Under the pieces are notes generated by a model that was not told the origin of the DNA, ran no database searches, and saw only the letters and a program-made list of their open reading frames with translations. From positions 1 through 26,461 of the forward strand of contig CAJUPJ010000043.1 in the NCBI GenBank assembly GCA_910588655.1: 26,461 nt of DNA, in the 5' to 3' direction. Positions 15,107-23,087 of this stretch are shown piece by piece. Numbering within the stretch: position 1 is the first letter of the stretch; the number at the start of each line of letters is the position of its first letter. The translations under genes were made by a program, and so were the position numbers. Source of the stretch: an uncultured Lachnospiraceae bacterium (GTDB lineage Bacteria > Bacillota > Clostridia > Lachnospirales > Lachnospiraceae).

Positions 15107-15481
15107 ATGTTACAGCAAATCAGCGGTTCGGAGCTTGTACTTATGAAAATTATATGGAAGAATGGAGGAAGTGCTTTATATTCGTATATTATGGAGGAAC
15201 TGGAGAAGGAGGATAATGTATGGAAGAAGAATACTGTATTAACTTTACTTTCCAGGCTTTGTACAAAAAAGTATTTAAAGACGGATAAAATTGGAAGGTG
15301 GAATGAATATATTGCGCTTGTAACAGAGCAGGAATACCAGACAGCACAGACTTGTAATTTTGTTGACAAAATATATGAGGGCAATGTAAAAGGGCTTGTA
15401 TCAACACTTTTACAACAGGATATTATTTCAGCAGATGAATTAAAAGAGATAGAAAGGTTCTGGGAGGAGAGTAATGGATGA
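15107..15481 (+). CDS. BlaI/MecI/CopY family transcriptional repressor
   Basis: This 124-residue protein is a winged-helix repressor. The N-terminal ISGSELVLMKIIWKNG corresponds to the family start (usually SxaEwevMkilW), and NTVLTLLSRLCTKKYLK is the recognition helix region. The C-terminal half would form the dimerisation helices, where partner proteases cleave. In BlaI/MecI, derepression follows cleavage triggered by the BlaR1/MecR1 membrane protease. The gene overlaps the downstream M56 gene by 8 bp (ATGGATGA), so they are translationally coupled. Tandem repeats in its promoter are candidate operators. The target genes are not evident and no beta-lactamase lies in the window. Confidence 0.88.
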   Translation: MLQQISGSELVLMKIIWKNGGSALYSYIMEELEKEDNVWKKNTVLTLLSRLCTKKYLKTDKIGRWNEYIALVTEQEYQTAQTCNFVDKIYEGNVKGLVSTLLQQDIISADELKEIERFWEESNG

Positions 15482-17129
15482 ATTTATTAAAATACTGTTG
15501 CTGCTTTCGTTATCTGGTACATTGTTTTTACTAATTATCTGGATTTTAAAGTATTTTTATAAAAAAGTATTTAGCAAAAGATGGCAGTATTATATTCTGC
15601 TGCTGGCAGCATTAAGGTTTTTGCTTCCAGTTTTTACTAATTATAATATTGTGGGGTATTTTTATAAAATAACAGGTGATGTAGCAATACAAAATAATAT
15701 TGCAGTTATGAATACAAGTCTGGAAGATACAGGAAGTATAAAAGGTTCAGGAAGTATAGAAAAAGATACAGAAAATGCCAGCAGAAATAAAAATAAGAGA
15801 GCTAAAGATATTGCCAGCAAGGTTACTATTTTAAATTATATTTTAGGAGGTCTGTCTTTTTTATATAATAATTTATTTTATATATGGCTTGTATCTTTTA
15901 TTATATTTATAACAAGGAATATAGTTATTTATAAAAGGTTTATGGATTATATAAAAGCAACATCAGAAAAAGTACAGGATAAAACAATGTTGGACTTGCT
16001 GGCAGAATGCAGGCAGAAACTTGGAATTAATAAAAGTATAGAATTATATTTTAATCCTGCAGTTTTTTCACCTGTACTTGCAGGCTTCTGGCATGGGTGT
16101 ATTATTATTCCGCCAGGGGCTGCCAGCAGGGATAAGCTGTTTTATGTATTCCTTCATGAACTTGTACATTATAAGCGTAAAGATATGTTGTATAAGTGGT
16201 TTATACAGACAGTTATTTGTATTCATTGGTTTAACCCTTTTGTACATATGCTTGGAAAAGAAGTAAATAAAGCATGTGAACTTTCATGTGATGAGGCAGT
16301 TATAAGTATATTAAACAAGGAACAGAGACGGGCATATGGTGATACATTGCTTTCGTTTGTAAGAGTTAAAAGCAGCTATAAAAGGAATACAGGCAGTATT
16401 ACTTTAACAGAAGGTGCTGCACAATTAAAAGAAAGGTTAGGTGCTATTATGGATTTTAAAAAGAAGTCTGGGATAATTAAGTTTTCAACAATGCTTGTTA
16501 CAATAATAATTTGCCTGGGTTTTCCGTTATCTGGTGTATATGCTGCTACCAGCAAAGAGAATGCAGGGAACAGTGTTTTAAAGAATAAAGGCAATTATAC
16601 ATATACATACATGCAACAGGGTTATTATTATAATTCTTATATTCTGGAAATGGGATGGAACTTAAATGAAGAGGCAGAGAGGGCATATAAAAATAAAATA
16701 AATATAACATTAGAAGATAATTCGTTAATTACTGTCTGTTTTGATGGCAATGTTAAAAAATATTCTAAAAACAAGAAAGTTGTAAAAGCAATAGAGGGTC
16801 TTGCAAATTCACTTGGGGAGACATATCCTGTATTGGAAAAAGCATTAATTTCACGTGTTACTTATGTAAAAAGAAGCAGAATAACAGATTATGCCAGCAA
16901 ATATTATAAAAATGAAGACCTTATAGGATTTACTGCACTTTTTCCAGAATTAAATAAAAAAGAACAGAGAAAATATCTGGATAAGATGTATAAGTCTGGA
17001 AGGGTTGCATTTTTTGCCAGTGTATTAAAGTATCTTGATGATGGTTTGCTTTCAGCCTATAAGGAGAAAGCATCAAATGATGGAAAAGAAAATTTTTATC
17101 ATATTCTGGCAAATAAAGAAGATTTTTAA
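15474..17129 (+). CDS. BlaR1-like M56 family metallopeptidase
   Basis: This 551-residue membrane protein has hydrophobic segments near residues 6-27, 38-55, 128-150 and 338-361. The zinc protease motif HELVH is at residues 228-232, with the third ligand in ELSCDEAV. In BlaR1/MecR1 this domain, on the cytoplasmic side, leads to loss of the BlaI/MecI repressor after an extracellular penicillin-binding domain is acylated. Here the about 190 residues after the last membrane span are not a recognisable penicillin-binding domain: no SxxK/KTG pattern is evident. The signal is therefore probably not a beta-lactam by the classical route. It overlaps the repressor gene by 8 bp. Confidence 0.85.
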   Translation: MDEFIKILLLLSLSGTLFLLIIWILKYFYKKVFSKRWQYYILLLAALRFLLPVFTNYNIVGYFYKITGDVAIQNNIAVMNTSLEDTGSIKGSGSIEKDTENASRNKNKRAKDIASKVTILNYILGGLSFLYNNLFYIWLVSFIIFITRNIVIYKRFMDYIKATSEKVQDKTMLDLLAECRQKLGINKSIELYFNPAVFSPVLAGFWHGCIIIPPGAASRDKLFYVFLHELVHYKRKDMLYKWFIQTVICIHWFNPFVHMLGKEVNKACELSCDEAVISILNKEQRRAYGDTLLSFVRVKSSYKRNTGSITLTEGAAQLKERLGAIMDFKKKSGIIKFSTMLVTIIICLGFPLSGVYAATSKENAGNSVLKNKGNYTYTYMQQGYYYNSYILEMGWNLNEEAERAYKNKINITLEDNSLITVCFDGNVKKYSKNKKVVKAIEGLANSLGETYPVLEKALISRVTYVKRSRITDYASKYYKNEDLIGFTALFPELNKKEQRKYLDKMYKSGRVAFFASVLKYLDDGLLSAYKEKASNDGKENFYHILANKEDF

Positions 17130-17165
17130 TGTTATGTATTAAGTGGTATAACAGAAACAAATACA

Positions 17166-17194
17166 TTGACTTCATTTATTACCCTTGTTACAAT
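17166..17194 (+). promoter_or_regulatory. promoter of the ptuA-ptuB operon
   Basis: TTGACT (17166-17171), a 17-bp spacer and TACAAT (17189-17194) are close to consensus. The start near 17201 leaves an AT-rich leader of about 125 nt before the ptuA ATG. No strong stem-loop was noticed in that leader. Confidence 0.68.
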
Positions 17195-17327
17195 AATAAA
17201 AATAAGATTTAATTAAATAAGAATTTATACATTTTATATTGTTGTAGAATGGAAACAAGATATAAAGCCAGGGATATATTTAATTGTGGTTATTTTATTA
17301 ATATACTACTGGCTTAGAAAGGAAAAT

Positions 17328-18566
17328 ATGGAACACTATATAACTGAAATCAGAATAAGCCGGTTAAGGCATTTAAAGGATATTATTATACCATTAAATC
17401 CAGAAAACAGGCAGAATTTAATAATTACAGGGAAAAATGGTTCAGGAAAAACTTCCTTACTTCTTGCACTACGTAAATATCTTAAATCAATAAATGATGG
17501 ACAACTAATGACATTAGTTAATTATTATATACCACAGCTTTCAGAAGCAGAAAAGAAACTGGGAATAAGCCAGTTATCAGAAATAGATAAGTCTGATGCT
17601 GTAATAGATTATAAAGATAAATTAGAACGGGTAAGAAAATATAAAGAAGGAGTGGATGTTTTATTTAATAATAATTATGAAGATATAGAAATGTTGTATA
17701 TGCAAGGTGGCTTTATTACAGCATATTTTCCTGCAAACAGAAAAACAACAATTACACGTGAACATGGAGTGAAAGAAGTAAAACTTGGTTATCATTATTT
17801 TATTGATGAAAGTCCAGGGGATTTATTGCATAAGTATCTAGTTCATTTAAAGACACAGCAGTCTTATGCAAGGAATGAAGGTGATATAGACACAGCAGAT
17901 AAAATACAGAAGTGGTTTGACAGGTTTACAGAAGCTTTGTGTATTTTGTTAGATGATAATACGGTTACTCTTAAATATGACTATAAGGAATATGATTTCC
18001 AAATACATTTACAAGGCAGAGAACCATTTGGTTTTGATACACTTTCAGATGGATATTCTTCTGTTATCCTTATTGTGTCAGATTTAATGTTAAGAATGGA
18101 GCAGGACTGGCTTTTGGGTAATAATATTAGTACATATGATAAAGAGGGAATTGTTTTAATTGACGAAATTGAAACACATCTGCATATCAGCCTGCAAAAG
18201 AAAATTTTGCCGTTTTTAATAAAGTTTTTTCCGAGAATACAGTTTATTGTAACAACACATTCACCATATATTCTTAACTCTGTTTCAAATGCGAAAGCTT
18301 ATGATTTAGAAAAGCATATGGAATTAGAAAATTTAGCAGTTTATTCTTCAGATGGTCTTGCAGATGGTTATTTTGAAACAGATGAGTATTCATATGAGCT
18401 AAAAGAAAAACTTAAAAGATATAAATATCTTAAAGGGAAAGACAGGCTTTCAGATAAGGAGCGTGCGGAAAGGGCAATATTAAGGAGTGAGTTAAAAAAT
18501 ATTCCACAAGGTTTGTCTAAGGAAGCAAAAGATGAATTTGAGGAGATAGAAGGCAGGGGTTTATGA
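17328..18566 (+). CDS. ptuA: Septu-type anti-phage system ATPase (PtuA-like)
   Basis: This 412-residue AAA/ABC-class ATPase has Walker A GKNGSGKT (residues 35-42). An ABC-like signature TLSDGYSS starts near residue 238. Walker B is IVLIDEIETHLH (Asp279-Glu280) and the switch His is in TTHSPY (about 311). This is the SMC/OLD-like fold found in PtuA and in retron-associated ATPases. The next gene overlaps by 4 bp (ATGA) and is an HNH nuclease, which makes the pair a two-gene Septu system; in Septu, PtuA is thought to hold the PtuB nuclease in check until phage infection. The open frame extends upstream to 17286, but AAAGGAAA precedes the ATG at 17328 and MEHYITEIRI starts the fold, so that start is chosen. 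Codon use is strongly AT-rich, in contrast to the housekeeping genes. No reverse transcriptase is nearby. Confidence 0.82.
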   Translation: MEHYITEIRISRLRHLKDIIIPLNPENRQNLIITGKNGSGKTSLLLALRKYLKSINDGQLMTLVNYYIPQLSEAEKKLGISQLSEIDKSDAVIDYKDKLERVRKYKEGVDVLFNNNYEDIEMLYMQGGFITAYFPANRKTTITREHGVKEVKLGYHYFIDESPGDLLHKYLVHLKTQQSYARNEGDIDTADKIQKWFDRFTEALCILLDDNTVTLKYDYKEYDFQIHLQGREPFGFDTLSDGYSSVILIVSDLMLRMEQDWLLGNNISTYDKEGIVLIDEIETHLHISLQKKILPFLIKFFPRIQFIVTTHSPYILNSVSNAKAYDLEKHMELENLAVYSSDGLADGYFETDEYSYELKEKLKRYKYLKGKDRLSDKERAERAILRSELKNIPQGLSKEAKDEFEEIEGRGL

Positions 18567-19237
18567 TAAAGATTGAAAGAAAATTAACAGAGAAGGCACA
18601 AAAAGCAATAGTTTCATTACAGAAAGCAGAAGCTAATAATAGTTCTTATAATACCCCAGAAGTAAATCTGGCACTTAAAGAAATGTTTCATAATAAATGT
18701 TATATTTGTGAAAATAAACAAGTTACTTCTTATAATATTGAGCATTTGCATCCACACTATAAAAATAAAAATTTAAAATATGACTGGAATAATCTTTTTC
18801 TTTCTTGTGCCCACTGTAATAATACAAAGCTTGGTAAATATGAACCAATTATTGATTGTACAATAGAAAATGTTGAAGAATTAATTGCTTTCCGTAAAAA
18901 AGGGTATTTTGGTACAGATGAAGAACTAGTATTTGAAAATCTTGATATAAGAACAGAAACAATTAATACTATAAATTTATTAAATGAAGTATATTATGGC
19001 TCTACTCCGCAGAAAAAGATGGAAGCCAGGATATTGCGCAGGATTTTGAGAAAAGAGTTGTCTGGGTTTAAAGAGTTTGTGCGTGAATATAAGGAAGCGG
19101 AAGATGATGAGAAGGAAGACCTGGAATGTCTTTTAAAATTGCAATTAAGTGACAGTTCACCATTTGCTGCTTTTAAACGGTGGCTTATAAGGGACAATAA
19201 AGAGGCTTATCCAGAACTTCTAAAATATATACCATAG
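18563..19237 (+). CDS. ptuB: Septu-type HNH endonuclease (PtuB-like)
   Basis: This 224-residue protein has an HNH nuclease core between residues 46 and 93. Cys46-x-x-Cys49 (CYIC) comes first, then IEHLHPH with the catalytic His about 61, WNNLFLSC and Cys82-x-x-Cys85 (CAHC), ending NNTKLGKY. The two CxxC pairs bind the structural zinc. The C-terminal 130 residues are charged and helical without a recognised domain, and probably contact the ATPase. The start overlaps ptuA by 4 bp, indicating coupled translation. The expected action is degradation of phage or host DNA upon infection, inferred from the characterised Septu family. The stop is only 43 bp before a sensor kinase gene, with no terminator visible between them. 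Confidence 0.82.
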   Translation: MIKIERKLTEKAQKAIVSLQKAEANNSSYNTPEVNLALKEMFHNKCYICENKQVTSYNIEHLHPHYKNKNLKYDWNNLFLSCAHCNNTKLGKYEPIIDCTIENVEELIAFRKKGYFGTDEELVFENLDIRTETINTINLLNEVYYGSTPQKKMEARILRRILRKELSGFKEFVREYKEAEDDEKEDLECLLKLQLSDSSPFAAFKRWLIRDNKEAYPELLKYIP

Positions 19238-19280
19238 CAGCTTGTTGTATTTTATAGAAATGAAGAAACAGGACAGGAGC

Positions 19281-20465
19281 ATGGGGGGTTATATGTGGGA
19301 TTTTTTCAGGGTGCAGTTTTTAACAATAGCACTGGCGGTTTATAGTTTGTTTTATACAGGATATCCATATTACCTGCTCTGCGCCGCTGGTCTTTTAATG
19401 CTGGTTTTTACAATAGAAAATATTACAGAGGAGGACAGTATTTTAATAGCTTTAACAAAGACAGTGCTTATATTATTTATCTGCCTGTTATCAGATGGAT
19501 TTCTGGTATTTATTTTATTTGGGCAGGTTTTTAATAAAAGAGCAGGTTTTTGGCTTCCTTCTGTTATATATTTACTATTACAGGCAGTATATTATAAAAG
19601 TGCTTTTATTGGTTATCTCCCATTAGTGGCTGTCCGGATGGCTGTACTTTTTTTAATTTCTGTTTTTATATGGTATTTGCAGAAACTGGCAGAAAAGTAT
19701 ACAGATTACAGGAATAAGATAACAAATTCAATGAAAATGCTTGCAGTAAACGGGCTTGCTGAAAAGAAACTTAACCAGGCACTTTTAATACAGAATAATA
19801 TTATTGAAAGAAATGCTAGGCTTGAAGAAAGGGAAAATATAAGCCGGAATATCCATAATAATGCCGGGCATATGGCAGCGGCTGCAAGTATGGCACTGGA
19901 AGCGGCGGATATGTTATGGGAAACTGACCCTGCAAGGGCGGCAGATAAAGCAAGAATGGCAAATGAGCGTATAAAGGCGGCGCTTGGATATATAAGACAT
20001 GCTGTAAGGGTTCTGGATGAGGAGGCAAAGGAAATTCCAATTAATGATTTTAAAATGGAACTGGATGCGGTTATAAATAATTTTGTAATGGATACAGAAA
20101 TTAAAGTGTATTTTGATATGGAAGTATCAGAACCAGAACTGCAAATTCCACATGAACATACGGAATTTCTGTCCGGGGCAGTTGCAGAACTTCTTACAAA
20201 TGGTGTTAAACATGGAAATGCAGATATATTTACCATATGGATGCAGGCAGACAGTACACACCTGGAAATATCTGTACTGGACAATGGCCGAAGCGGTTTT
20301 AACGAAGATAATTCTATGAAGAAAATACAAAATGGCTTTGGTATTAAAAAAATTATAAATTATGTAAAAAAGGCGGGTGGCAGTACCTTATTTAAAAACG
20401 AAAATGGTTTTTATGCAGAAATTATGCTGCCTGTTGTATATCCGGAAGACAGAAAAGGGGGTTAA
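19281..20465 (+). CDS. sensor histidine kinase (HisKA_3 / LuxR-type partner)
   Basis: This protein is about 394 residues with four to five membrane segments in the first 140 residues. A coiled dimerisation region follows. The phospho-acceptor His192 lies in the H-box EERENISRNIHNNAGH, which is typical of HisKA_3 kinases (usually ERxRIARxLHDxxGH). ATP-binding motifs follow: AELLTNGVKHG (N box), VLDNGRSGF (G1) and NGFGIKKI (G2). It pairs with the LuxR-type regulator one base downstream. Several starts are possible (TTG 19242; ATG 19260, 19281, 19293). The ATG at 19281 has AGGA seven bases upstream, so it is preferred with moderate certainty. The short extracellular loops suggest a membrane-derived cue, as in peptide-antibiotic sensing kinases. 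Confidence 0.87.
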   Translation: MGGYMWDFFRVQFLTIALAVYSLFYTGYPYYLLCAAGLLMLVFTIENITEEDSILIALTKTVLILFICLLSDGFLVFILFGQVFNKRAGFWLPSVIYLLLQAVYYKSAFIGYLPLVAVRMAVLFLISVFIWYLQKLAEKYTDYRNKITNSMKMLAVNGLAEKKLNQALLIQNNIIERNARLEERENISRNIHNNAGHMAAAASMALEAADMLWETDPARAADKARMANERIKAALGYIRHAVRVLDEEAKEIPINDFKMELDAVINNFVMDTEIKVYFDMEVSEPELQIPHEHTEFLSGAVAELLTNGVKHGNADIFTIWMQADSTHLEISVLDNGRSGFNEDNSMKKIQNGFGIKKIINYVKKAGGSTLFKNENGFYAEIMLPVVYPEDRKGG

Positions 20466-20466
20466 T

Positions 20467-21096
20467 ATGCTTGAAGTTTTACTTGTGGATGATGAGCCAT
20501 TGCTGCTTGAAAGCCTTGAAATTATCCTGTCAATGAACCAGATTAGTGTAACAGGCATGGCACACGATGGCAAAGAAGCTTTGTCTATGCTTAGGGACAG
20601 GCATTGCCAGCTTGCAATGGTTGATTTGAATATGAAAGGCATGGGAGGAATTGAACTTATACAAAGGATTAAGGAAGAATTTCCTGGAATAAAAATATTA
20701 GTCCTTACTACATTTTATGATGATAAAAATATTACAGATGCTATAACAGCAGGAGCGGATGGCTATTTGTTAAAGGGCAGTGGGAAAGATGCAATATTAA
20801 GTGCGATAAATGGGATTATGGGTGGGCAGAATGTGATAGAACACAAAGTTATGGAACGCATGGCAGCACTTCTTAAGAAAAAGAAAGATATTACAGAGGC
20901 AAACACCAATTTGTTTCTGGAACTTACTGAAAGGGAGAAAGAAATATGCACCCTGGTTTCACAGGGGTTAAATAATAAACAGATAGCAGGCAGGCTGTAT
21001 ATTTCAGAGGGTACAGTTAAAAATTATATGTCGTCTATTTATGATAAAACTGGCATACATGACCGTTCTAAACTTATTGTTGCCATAAAAGAATAA
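20467..21096 (+). CDS. LuxR/NarL family response regulator
   Basis: This 209-residue regulator has a receiver domain with acidic residues Asp8-Asp9, phospho-acceptor Asp53 (MVDLNMKGMGG), a switch Thr in LVLTTFYDD and the conserved Lys in YLLKGSG. The C-terminal GerE/LuxR HTH is LTEREKEICTLVSQGLNNKQIA with EGTVKNYMSSIYDKTG. An open frame extends 30 codons upstream inside the kinase gene, but the ATG at 20467, just after the kinase stop and preceded by AAAGGGGG, gives the normal MLEVLLVDDEP start. The ABC transporter genes just downstream are its likely targets. Confidence 0.93.
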   Translation: MLEVLLVDDEPLLLESLEIILSMNQISVTGMAHDGKEALSMLRDRHCQLAMVDLNMKGMGGIELIQRIKEEFPGIKILVLTTFYDDKNITDAITAGADGYLLKGSGKDAILSAINGIMGGQNVIEHKVMERMAALLKKKKDITEANTNLFLELTEREKEICTLVSQGLNNKQIAGRLYISEGTVKNYMSSIYDKTGIHDRSKLIVAIKE

Positions 21097-21110
21097 TAAT
21101 CCTGGAATAT

Positions 21111-21150
21111 TACCATAGTCATATATGTATGTGACTATGGTTACTTTTAT
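21111..21150 (+). terminator. terminator or attenuator before the ABC transporter genes
   Basis: CCATAGTCA (21113-21121) pairs perfectly with TGACTATGG (21132-21140), followed by TTACTTTTAT. The T run is interrupted, so termination may be partial. The next 70 bp, to the permease start, contain CAGGTGCAGGGTCTTGCAGG, with two CAGGT-like half-sites, and TAATAT as a possible -10 but no good -35. That is compatible with an activator-dependent promoter for the transporter. Confidence 0.6.
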
Positions 21151-21219
21151 AATTGGCAGAAAAATGTTGTAATACAGGTGCAGGGTCTTGCAGGTAAATA
21201 ATATATATAGGAGGTAGAA

Positions 21220-22386
21220 ATGTCACAGAAAATTTCAGCGTTTTATTATATTAAAAATAATAAAAGAAGGGTGTCTGTTTTAGTAACCAGCCTTGCTATG
21301 TTTTCTATTGTTACATATGTTTCTATGTTTTTGTTGTCAGCAACATCAGAAACATTTGAGGATATACTGACAGAAACAAGCAGGCATATACAATATATCC
21401 AGCTAGACGGGGATGACCTGGAGTATAATTATAGTGATAAACAGGCATCACCAGAGGATATTTATAATGAAGCAGTAAATAAAAAATATGATGAAATCAG
21501 AAACTCTTTAATTAATAGTAAAGGAATAGAAGATGTCTTTGTGGTACAGACAGAGTATTCTTATGTTGCTTCGCTTGTAGGTAATTATTATGTGGAAATC
21601 CCAATGTTAAATAAAACAGACATGGAAAAGGTTTTAAAACATATGGGTGCAGTGCTTGATAGCGGGCGTCTTCCAGAAAAGGCAGGGGAAGTAGTTTTAG
21701 ACAGTATGTTAATAAAGAATTATGGTTATAAACTGGGGGACGGGTTAAGCCAGAATAATGACATTAAGATTGTTGGTATTATTAACTGTGGTTTTTATTT
21801 TGGATGTGGCATGGCAGACAGGGATAATGTAGTATTTTATAATCCCATGATATGTGTTTTAACAGATGGTACTGTCAGGGATTTAAAAAATACTATAAAA
21901 AAGAACGGGGTTTTTCTGGAAAATTCAAAATTTGTGGATTTAAAAGATGGGGAAATAAAATTACAGGATGAAATAACTTCTGCTATCTCAAGTTCAACTA
22001 ATATTATTTTTGCAGGCATAATAGTTATTGTTGCTACGCTTGTAGTTATTGTAAGTATATCATATATGAGGGACAGGAGCAGTGAATGGTGTTTGTATGC
22101 ATCTATTGGCTATAGCAGGAAGGCAGTTTATTTTTCTATTGTGCGGGAGCTGCTTTTTACTTTTGTAACTGCCTTTTTAATAGCTGTTGTAGTAGTAATA
22201 TTACTGATGAAAATTTTAGATATATTATTAATTACGGAGCTTGGGCTGCAATGTGAATACTTTTTATTTGATACACTTAACCAGATATTATGTGTTTATA
22301 TTGCACTGTTTGGAATTATGCAAATTCCAGTCAGGATAGAAATATTTAAAATAAAAACTATAGATGCGGCAGAAGATTTTATGTAA
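21220..22386 (+). CDS. FtsX-like ABC transporter permease
   Basis: This 388-residue protein has one N-terminal membrane span (about residues 19-41), a large extracytoplasmic domain (about 42-255) and three C-terminal spans (about 264-285, 308-332 and 350-370). The layout is that of FtsX/MacB-type permeases, which transmit force across the membrane or expel peptides rather than import solutes. A conserved C-terminal piece, MRDRSSEWCLYASIGYSRKAVY, is the FtsX cytoplasmic coupling region that contacts the ATPase. The ATG at 21220 has TAGGAGGT upstream. It is followed by the ATPase gene and a second permease, forming a likely heterodimeric transporter. Confidence 0.87.
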   Translation: MSQKISAFYYIKNNKRRVSVLVTSLAMFSIVTYVSMFLLSATSETFEDILTETSRHIQYIQLDGDDLEYNYSDKQASPEDIYNEAVNKKYDEIRNSLINSKGIEDVFVVQTEYSYVASLVGNYYVEIPMLNKTDMEKVLKHMGAVLDSGRLPEKAGEVVLDSMLIKNYGYKLGDGLSQNNDIKIVGIINCGFYFGCGMADRDNVVFYNPMICVLTDGTVRDLKNTIKKNGVFLENSKFVDLKDGEIKLQDEITSAISSSTNIIFAGIIVIVATLVVIVSISYMRDRSSEWCLYASIGYSRKAVYFSIVRELLFTFVTAFLIAVVVVILLMKILDILLITELGLQCEYFLFDTLNQILCVYIALFGIMQIPVRIEIFKIKTIDAAEDFM

Positions 22387-22409
22387 AAAATATAGAAATG
22401 GGGATTATT

Positions 22410-23087
22410 ATGTTTAGTGTTAAAAATATTACGATGATTTATGATATTGAAAAAGAAAATAAAATGTATGCCCTTGGAGGTTTTGACCTGGAACTGCCAG
22501 ATACAGGGCTTATTGGGTTTATCGGGCCTTCTGGAAGCGGGAAGTCTACATTAATGTATTGTCTTTCAACATTAAAGAAACCAACTGCCGGGGAAATATT
22601 ATACAATGGAAAAGATATAATTAATATAAAAAATTCTGAACGAGAAAATTTAAGGAGAAAGGAATTTGGCTTTGTATTCCAGAGGCATTTTTTAATTCCT
22701 TATATGCCTGCTGTTGATAATGTTGTTATAGCAATGGATGAAAATAATACTAAGGCAAGGGAAAGAGCAGAAGGTCTTTTAAAAGAACTTGGTTTATGCG
22801 GAAGGGAACTGGGCAAAAGACCGTCAAAACTTTCAGGAGGACAGAGACAGCGTGTTGCAATAGCCAGGGCAATGGCAAACCGTCCATCAGTGTTATTTGC
22901 AGATGAGCCAACAGCAGCACTTGACCATGAGAATGCTTTTTCAGTTATGAGGGTTCTTAAGGAATATTCAAAGAAGCATCTTGTACTTGTAATTACACAT
23001 GATATTTCAATACTTAAAGATGCAGACCAGATTATTGAAATGTGGGATGGCATGACTGGAGCTGTAAAGGGAGGTGAAGGAAATTGA
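22410..23087 (+). CDS. ABC transporter ATP-binding protein (MacB/LolD type)
   Basis: This 225-residue ATPase has Walker A GPSGSGKST (39-47), Q-loop FVFQRHFLIP, signature LSGGQRQRVAIARAMA, Walker B VLFADEPT, a D-loop (AALD) and the His switch in VITHD. The LolD/MacB/BceA subclass is the usual partner of FtsX-type permeases. The frame is open to an ATG at 22398, but GGGG precedes the ATG at 22410 at proper spacing and MFSVKNIT is the normal strand, so the shorter form is chosen. The end overlaps the second permease gene by 4 bp. Confidence 0.93.
   Translation: MFSVKNITMIYDIEKENKMYALGGFDLELPDTGLIGFIGPSGSGKSTLMYCLSTLKKPTAGEILYNGKDIINIKNSERENLRRKEFGFVFQRHFLIPYMPAVDNVVIAMDENNTKARERAEGLLKELGLCGRELGKRPSKLSGGQRQRVAIARAMANRPSVLFADEPTAALDHENAFSVMRVLKEYSKKHLVLVITHDISILKDADQIIEMWDGMTGAVKGGEGN

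Noticed and set aside
17328..19237. Retron-associated reading of the ATPase-HNH pair
   Set aside because: Some retrons use PtuA/PtuB-like effectors, but no reverse transcriptase or msr-msd-like structure was found upstream or downstream. Plain Septu is the simpler call.
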